The notes beneath the pieces were generated by a model, which saw nothing but the letters and a program-made list of their open reading frames with translations, was not told the origin of the DNA and did no database searches. From Onthophagus taurus (Eukaryota; Arthropoda; Insecta; Coleoptera; Scarabaeidae): a DNA stretch of 64,000 bases. The stretch is from NCBI RefSeq assembly GCF_036711975.1, contig NC_091966.1, positions 15,569,501 through 15,633,500 of the forward strand. The letters run 5' to 3'. Below are positions 58,401-64,000 of the stretch, in pieces. Both the position numbers and the translations under genes were made by a program. The stretch's first letter is position 1; the number at the start of each line of letters is the position of its first letter.

Positions 58401-61125
58401 ATAAAAATGTTTCATGTACACCTCCCAAAATAAGAGAAATTGCTCAGAGTTCAATGTCCTCATCATTTTGGATCTTGTATTCGATGTTAAGAACGTGTTT
58501 AAACATCCATAGACAAACATTGTCACATTGACAACTAGAAAAATTAATGACCCAATGTCACCAACTTGAACTGATTCCATAAATTGTTACTAAAATCTCA
58601 TTACAGCATCGGATGCTGTAAAGAGTGTCATTACAGCACCCGTTTGAGTACTGTAATAGCTTTCATTACCGTCGCGAATTACAAAATAGTATATTAAAAA
58701 ACAAGTTTCGTAAGACACGCTTGAAATGCACGAATTCAAGTTGAAAAACGAGTGGCGAAGCCACGAGTTTTTTAATGAATGAGTGCTTTAAGTCTTATGA
58801 AACGTGTTTTTTATGCTATTTTTTGTAATTCGCGTTTTTATACATTTTTTTAACAAAAATAAAGTAAATTTTGGCAATGTAGGGAAATAGGTATGTAGCA
58901 GTTGGTAACACCGGAACACTTGAAAATAGAAACTTTGAATTGACAATTAGAAACTGTCAAAACATAAAATATATTCACCTGAAAAAAATGTTTGATGTAC
59001 ACCTCCCAAAATAAGAGATATTGCTCAGAGTCAATGTCCTCATCATTGTGGACTTTGTATTCGATGCTAAGAATGTGTTTAAACATCCATAGGCAAAAAT
59101 TGTCACATTGACAACTAGAAAAATTAATGACCCAATGTCACCAACTTGAACTGGTTCCATAAAATGTTACTAAAATCTCATTACAGCATCGGATGCTGTA
59201 AGGACTCTCATTACAGCACCCGTTTGAGTACTGTTATAGCTTCCATTACCGTAGCGAATTACAAAAAAATCCTTTATCTAACCCCGCTAGGAAATGTCAG
59301 GTTTTACATGTCTTTTTGACGTTTTGTAAAGTCACATTTTTCACAACTGTGAAAATTGTGAAAATTTACAAACTTGTATAGAAGAAGCAAAGGTAATATT
59401 ATCAGAAGACTCCATTAACCTCACTAGATATAGATATGATTGAAGACTTTCCAATTAGTGATTTTCTTCATTTAATTAATTTAGGCATAATGAAGAAGTG
59501 TTTATTGGGTAGGAGAGATGGTAGTTTTGACAACTATAGAAGTAAATGGTCTGCAAGGGAAATTAGTTGTTTCAAATTTTCTGTTGAACTGTAAAATGCC
59601 TTCTGAAGTTCATAGAGCTGTTCGTGGTTTAGACATTTTATGTTATTGGACGGATACAGAGTATCACACATTTTTGCATTATCTTGGAATAGTGATACTA
59701 AAAGACGTATTATCTTTAGATATATACGAACATTTTTTGAAATTATTTTGTGCTATAACTATTTACCTCTGTTCGGTTACGACGAGGAGAGTTGGTTCCA
59801 GCATTTTTGATCGACCACCGTCCTTCAAAGCGCGTCGAATACTTCTTATAGTTGTTTTTTTTTGTTGTAAATAAAATTTTGTTGTTGAGACAATTGGTTT
59901 TTCTAACTTCGTCTTGCTACTATCAAAGCATTAGCCCCGCATTTATGAACATAATTCTTAGCAAACGTTATTTTATCATTAAGTGTTATCGAATTATCCA
60001 TCAATCTTTCCTTACTTTCTTCCTTAATCTGAATCTTCTTTACCAGTTCTTCTATATTCCATTCCTTATTTCCTTCATTAATAATTACATTTTCTTTATA
60101 ATTTTTATTAAAGTTTTCATCATTTATACTTAAAAACAACAGTGTATAAACTCTTTATAATTCTAGATGAAACTTACCTGGAATCTTATTTAAAAGAAAA
60201 TACTGGCTCCGTGATGATAGAAATATCTGCCCAGGACAAAAGCGACAATAACGACAAAGAGGTCCGAGATGGTATGATGAGAAGTAATGAAAAATTTGTT
60301 TGGAATAGCACCACCACGAAATTATTAGTTGATGAGTATAGTAAAAGACACCATCTTTTCCAAGATCCAAAGACAAAAAAAATTTTGTTATGGAGAGAAA
60401 TAAGAGAAGCGTTTAATAAGCACGATCACACTGTCACGCCATATGCCTTAGATGCGAAATTTAGAAATTTGAAACATCACTATAAAACGATACTACACAA
60501 TAATAAAAATAAGATTGGTCGTCGACGAATTACTTGGGATTATTTTGAAACGTTCCAAAAAATTTTTCAAAAAGGGCGGACGTTAAACACAACTACAGTA
60601 ACATCATCATTTGAATCACCATTACCTTTACCCTCAAAACTTTCATCACCTTCACCGCCCCATGATCCCATCCCCGATCAGCCTATTTTAATTGAATCAA
60701 AACCCGTTTCCATAAATACAAACCAAACTGATGCAATAGCACCAACTCCCTCCACCTCCCAAACATCCACATGTTTTGAATTTGTCTCCGTCAGTCCGAC
60801 TTCTAAGGTTTTAACACCGTTATCGGTTGATACAAATATTTCTCCCGATTGTCCTGTAACAGAATTTTCGCCAATCATTGCAGAACACAATTATGTATCA
60901 ACTTCTAGTACAACTAGTAATGATGCACAGAACGAAAAAATTGAGAGTAAAAGACGTAGATCAGAACTAAAAGCTCGTTATAGTTTTCGCCTAAAATTAC
61001 TTGAAGTGGAAGAGAAAAAAGTTATTGCCTTGGAACAGTTAACGGAAGTGCTGAAACGCCATAATGACATTCAACAAGAAAGAAATGACTTAATGAGAAG
61101 ATCAAGACAAGTTGTTTTCAATTAA
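55468..61125 (+). CDS. Trihelix / Myb-SANT-like DNA-binding protein, hypothetical
   Basis: Proposed two coding exons: 55468-55549 (27 codons plus G) and 60167-61125. Phases match at the GAT codon, giving 346 aa. The second exon is certain as coding; joining the first to it is inference from phase and position. About residues 70-161 form a trihelix-type Myb/SANT domain (FVWNSTTTKLLVDEYSKRHH, WREIREAFNKHDHTVTPYAL, RRRITWDYFETFQKIF), with Trp at the helix positions. A Pro/Ser/Thr-rich middle follows. A basic KRRRSELKAR segment leads into a charged coiled coil (about 305-346). Such proteins are often transcription regulators or derived from Harbinger-type transposon helper proteins. AATAAA lies at 61147-61152. 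Intron 1 is 4.6 kb of repeats. Confidence 0.75.
55918..57300 (+). repeat. Tandem repeat of ~590 bp, ~2.3 copies
   Basis: The stretch starting near ACCTTACAATATATACC (55918) recurs with about 95 percent visible identity at 56507 and partially at 57127. Each unit contains TTTTCACGGAGTGAATAATA, TTTTAGGAGTTTCTAAATG and CCACTCGCTACGCTCGTG. The third copy is truncated and rearranged. It is non-coding and lies in the trihelix-gene intron. Confidence 0.9.
57540..58085. repeat. Palindrome-rich repeat with duplicated GTAATGAACTTCATTA blocks
   Basis: ACGTAATGAAACCAGTGCGG followed by TAATGAACTTCATTA and CTCAAATCACCTCAAATGAG occurs twice (about 57670 and 58010). The first is preceded by inverted GTCGTGTAATCACACGAG-type sequence. 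It looks like a MITE end or solo arm, not assigned. Confidence 0.55.
58106..59265. repeat. Two tandem ~570-bp copies carrying a membrane-protein-like ORF (-)
   Basis: The unit beginning AGTATATTAAAAAACAAG recurs at about 58106 and 58686. Each unit ends with a CATTACAGCATCGGATGCTG palindrome stretch. On the minus strand each copy encodes a start M-E-S/P-V-Q-V-G-D-I-G-S-L-I-F followed by a hydrophobic segment LIFLVVNVT and ending SEQ-Y/F-LLFWEVY-I/M-KHF. A CAG|GTGAAT splice-donor-like site comes directly after. Copy 2 is frameshifted. It may be a captured host exon; the protein is not recognised. Confidence 0.75.
59434..59795 (+). pseudogene. Transposase-associated domain fragment (DUF4218-like)
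   Basis: The plus frame starts MIEDFPISDFLHLINLGIMK and KCLLGRRDGSFDNYRSKWSA, then shifts to KMPSEVHRAVRGLDILCYW and TEYHTFLHYLGIVILKDVLS. The pattern P-x-E-x-x-R-x-x-R-x-L-W-x-x-T-E-x-x-x-F-L-x-Y-x-G-x-x-x-L-K is common to transposon-encoded proteins in insects. It is broken by a frameshift and truncated. Confidence 0.65.
59903..60157 (-). CDS. Hypothetical antisense ORF or exon
   Basis: A minus-strand frame of about 80 codons with protein-like composition: INDENFNKNYKENVIINEGN, KEWNIEELVKKIQIKEESKE, ITFAKNYVHKCGANALIVAR and a stop. There is no ATG at its start. The frame opens after a stop just upstream and could be an exon entered by splicing. It lies antisense in the trihelix-gene intron, ten bases from its acceptor exon. 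No family is recognised; it could be the end of a transposon protein. Confidence 0.3.
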
Positions 61126-61499
61126 ATTGTAAATAGGTACAGGATTAATAAATAAATTTAAGGTAAATTAGATATGTCTATTTTATCCTGCATGTCTTCT
61201 CCATTCCCATGAGTCTCAATAATTTCAATATTTTCATCATCAATATTGTAATCATCTATAATTGTGTGAAACTACTGTACTTTAGAAATGAGATGAACAG
61301 CAAAAAATTATAACTGCCACTCATCTACATCAGTTAGCAAAGTTGTTGATAGTGGGCAATACAGATTCAAAGTGCCATAAAAAATTTCTTAATTTCCATA
61401 AACATGTGTTAATTTAAAGCTAATTTACTTAGTATTTAATATTTTGAAGATCATTTCTTGGAATTTTCAAATTTCGCAGTTATGATATGTTGAACGCAA
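61126..61499. other. 3' flank of the trihelix gene
   Basis: Contains AATAAA at 61147-61152 and 61151-61156. No other feature was recognised. Confidence 0.5.
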
Positions 61500-62145
61500 C
61501 TTTGCATAATCATAAACATAAATGTTAAGGTACGCCTCCATTTGTCTCGATTTTGAGCTAAATTGACCTGCTTCTGCACTTGCAGGGCGCTGAAATTGTC
61601 CATCCATGGCCCTTAAGGCGTTCCTCTTGGTTGACGGTCTTCTGGTGTTTGAGTGAGTATCCTGGGCGCCATTCTCTGGGCTTTAATTCACGTTGATAGT
61701 TCTGCAGTTCTCTTATCTTATAGTTCAATAATTGTATCTATCCTCTCAGATTTCTACCATACTTTAGCCCATATATCCTTTGTAAGATCATTCTTTCAAA
61801 CCTGTTTAACAACTCTTGGTGAAGATTACTGAGTATCCATGTGTCAGATCCATAGCTTACTACAGTACGTATGAGCGCCTTGTACAGCGTTTTTTACAGC
61901 CTCTTGTTCAAAGTTTGGACCGTAGTAGTTTGCCCAGCGCAAAAGCTGCTCTATTCCTTGCTAATATTCGGGCCTTTAGTTCACTATTGATGTTATTACT
62001 TTGATTTATGATAAAGCCTAGATATTCAAACTCATTCATAATATCAAGATTGGTGCCTCCAATCTGGATATTTACTGCTCTCTGTTGAGGTAAGCTATGT
62101 CCTGTTACCATATATTTGGTTGTTCCTTTCACTTATTTGCAGACG
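61500..62145 (-). pseudogene. LINE RT C-terminal fragment (RTE-like)
   Basis: The minus strand reads TTKYMVTGHSLPQQRAVNIQ, LDIMNEFEYLGFIINQSNNI and ELKARILARNRAAFALGKLL. Broken pieces (LIRTVVSYGSDTWIL, LLNRFERMILQRIYG) follow. This is the thumb and tail region of an RTE-like LINE RT (KTKYM, FxYLG, RI-x-xA, YGxExW). It lacks the catalytic palm. Confidence 0.8.
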
Positions 62146-62759
62146 AAGGTGTTTTCCACCATCGTTCAATTGTTCAAGGTTGACAACTCTTTTCATTAAC
62201 ATTATTCCTCGTTCTGTTCTGTAACATTTTATTTTATTTTTACATTACTTTCTGCTTGCATTCTTTGCCTATAGTCTTGTGAATATATTGTAAGATAACA
62301 TTTTTTATATCGTTCCACATTGCTTCCACCAGTTCCCTATGTACTGGTATCTTCCTCAAGTTCCTCGTCCAGCCATTCACTTATGGCATTCTCATATTGT
62401 CTTCTATCTTCCTCAATTTTCAATCTTTCCATGTTCCATTTCTTTTTTTTTTCTCTCCATTGTCTTTGTGTTCTTGATATTCGCTTCCTCTCTCTTTGGC
62501 TCTGACTAAGAAGTAGTCTAAGCTTTTCACGTATAGTAAACTTGTTGCGTATCTTCTATCGATAAGAACGTGGAAAAAGGTTCATACGAAATCTACAGAG
62601 GAACATTGAGAGAAATGACCATTTCATCATTAAGTTGGGTCACATTCTCCAAATTCCGATTATCCAAATTGTATTGAAACCACGTACGGAATACGAACAA
62701 GACAAAATTTTCAATTCAGAAAATTCTGTTTATTCTAATAATACCTTCAACATTTTGCT
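62146..62759. other. Gene-free stretch, possible LINE remnants
   Basis: Minus-strand codons are scrambled with no clear domain. It probably continues the surrounding retroelement debris. Confidence 0.35.
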
Positions 62760-63645
62760 GACTGTATCGTACCACAGTATCGTTCCTTTTCAAGCACCTC
62801 GCATTCCGCTCCGTCACACCTGAAACATAAGGGAGTCAGATAAAACCGGCTGGTGTAGTGGATATCCCTTAAAAGTTTTCTTCTTTCTTTAAATCCTTTT
62901 TATGTTTTCCGATACACTCTCAATTTCAAGACCCCATCTAACTTCCTAGTGACCAGTACATCCAGGAAAGGTAACTGTTTTGAAGCTTCCGTTTGTATGG
63001 TAAATTTGATCATACATAGAGTGTTGTGAGTTTAGGTGAGCTAGGAATCCTTCGATTTGCTCTTTTCCGTGTTGCCAGATCACGAAGGTGTCATCAACGT
63101 AACGGAGCCATAGCTTTGGTTTCCACGGACTCTTCCTTAACGCTTCTTCATCAAACATTTAGTTGTAAAATTTGGTAATTATAGGTGACAAAAATGATCC
63201 TATGGCCGCCCCTTCTCATTGCTCATGGAATTCTCTTTTACAACTAAAATAAATGGATGATAGGCAGTACTCCACTAGCCCTGAAACATACATCGGAAGC
63301 CCTCTGGGATGAGTTTCTGGCGAAGACCATCCCCGGTGTCTTTGACTGCTACTCTGGTAAACTCCACGGTATAACTTAATACTTCTGATTGATTCCACAA
63401 AATGGATAGAATCTCTTGTATATGATTCTGTTTTACCTGTATAAGGAGACAGAATCTTGGCAATGTGTTTCGCCACCTAATACGTTGGAGACTTTTTCAC
63501 TGACAATAGGGCGTACCGGGACATCCGATACATGGATTAATCCATATATTCTTGGCGGTACTGAGGTCTATACGAATAAACGTTGTCCTGCCGGAATATC
63601 TGAAGATTTCACCAATTCTTGATTTATTATCTTCTCGCTTGGGTC
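62760..63645 (-). pseudogene. Penelope-like element reverse transcriptase fragment
   Basis: Minus-strand frames show TAYHPFILVVKENSMS, then PKLWLRYVDDTFVIWQHGKE and FLAHLNSQHSMYDQI, then, after a frameshift, LPFLDVLVTRKLDG. The RYVDDTFVIW block carries the catalytic DD, and LPFLDVLV is the following family hallmark. The GIY-YIG end is not visible. Frameshifts and stops make it inactive. Confidence 0.85.
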
Positions 63646-63919
63646 CTTCTTAATTTACTTATAAGTGGATGCATTCAAAAGGTTAGATAATTGCTCAGCT
63701 CAGAATAGAAACTGGGCACTTTTTGCTGTTTTTTTATATTTTTTTTTTTTAATTTCAATGACCAAACTTTAAAAAATTTAGTAATAAAATATTTCGAACC
63801 TGGTCATACCTTCATGTCTGTAGACATCATCTCATTCCACCACCTCGTGAAAACGTCATTAAAATTTGAATATTTTGATGTTATCGTTAAATTCCTCACA
63901 CTCTGTTTAGATTGATAGG

Positions 63920-64000
63920 TCTTCTTCTTCCTCAGCCTGTATTCATCCACTGCTGGACATAGGCCTGTTCCAAATGTCTCCATTTATGCCTGTATTTTAC
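63920..64000 (-). pseudogene. Small LINE-derived scrap at the window edge
   Basis: CAGTGGATGAA on the minus strand, from TTCATCCACTGCTGGACATA, encodes the QAYVQQWMNT-like tail often seen in insect LINE remnants. It runs off the window. Confidence 0.35.

Noticed and set aside
59852-60133. 93-codon plus-strand ORF
   Set aside because: Hydrophobic, Phe/Ile-rich shadow of the more protein-like minus-strand frame at 59903-60157.

Overview
The window looks like a gene-containing stretch of an insect nuclear genome, most likely a beetle. The support is AT-rich DNA, spliceosomal GT-AG introns and conserved single-copy animal genes with insect-type lengths. There is also a dense insect transposon load (hAT, P, pogo, mariner, piggyBac, non-LTR LINEs, Penelope-like, foldback/MULE-like). 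The exact order is inferred from general family resemblance, not from a search. No tRNA, rRNA or CRISPR array was seen.

Layout: 1-4473 is decayed LINE and hAT debris plus a MITE. 4474-11804 (+) is the RagC-type Rag GTPase, with a 5.9 kb intron stuffed with nested transposons. 11805-22003 is gene-free and repeat-rich: a TIR element, a 363-bp dimeric satellite array, and a foldback element carrying a decayed SGNH-hydrolase-like ORF. 22004-24301 (+) is a farnesoic-acid O-methyltransferase-like / DM9-repeat gene. 24302-30134 is gene-free with a MITE and pogo and P-type transposase fragments. 30135-35769 (+) is a transglutaminase with intact Cys-His-Asp triad. 36213-48076 (+) is CLPTM1L with a 10 kb transposon-filled intron. 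48336-54999 (-) is a kinesin-10 (KIF22-like) whose last exon lies 4.4 kb from the rest. 55468-61125 (+) is a trihelix/Myb-SANT-type gene divergent from the kinesin. 61126-64000 holds LINE and Penelope-like fragments.

The genes are unrelated housekeeping or immunity functions (mTORC1 amino-acid sensing, DM9 lectin-like protein, clotting or cross-linking enzyme, lipid scramblase, chromokinesin, DNA-binding protein), not an operon-like system. Gene structure is strikingly bimodal: nearly all introns are 49-67 nt, while each of five genes has exactly one intron of 3-10 kb made almost entirely of transposons.

The most interesting signal is a family of foldback/MULE-like elements at 6605-9653, 17498-20884 and 45422-46139. 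All three have 9-bp target-site duplications and related termini (AC-[C/T]GGTGTGAA-like). The two large ones have arms of about 172-175-bp tandem subrepeats. One carries a degenerate SGNH/GDSL-hydrolase-like ORF, a cargo I do not recognise from known elements of this type.
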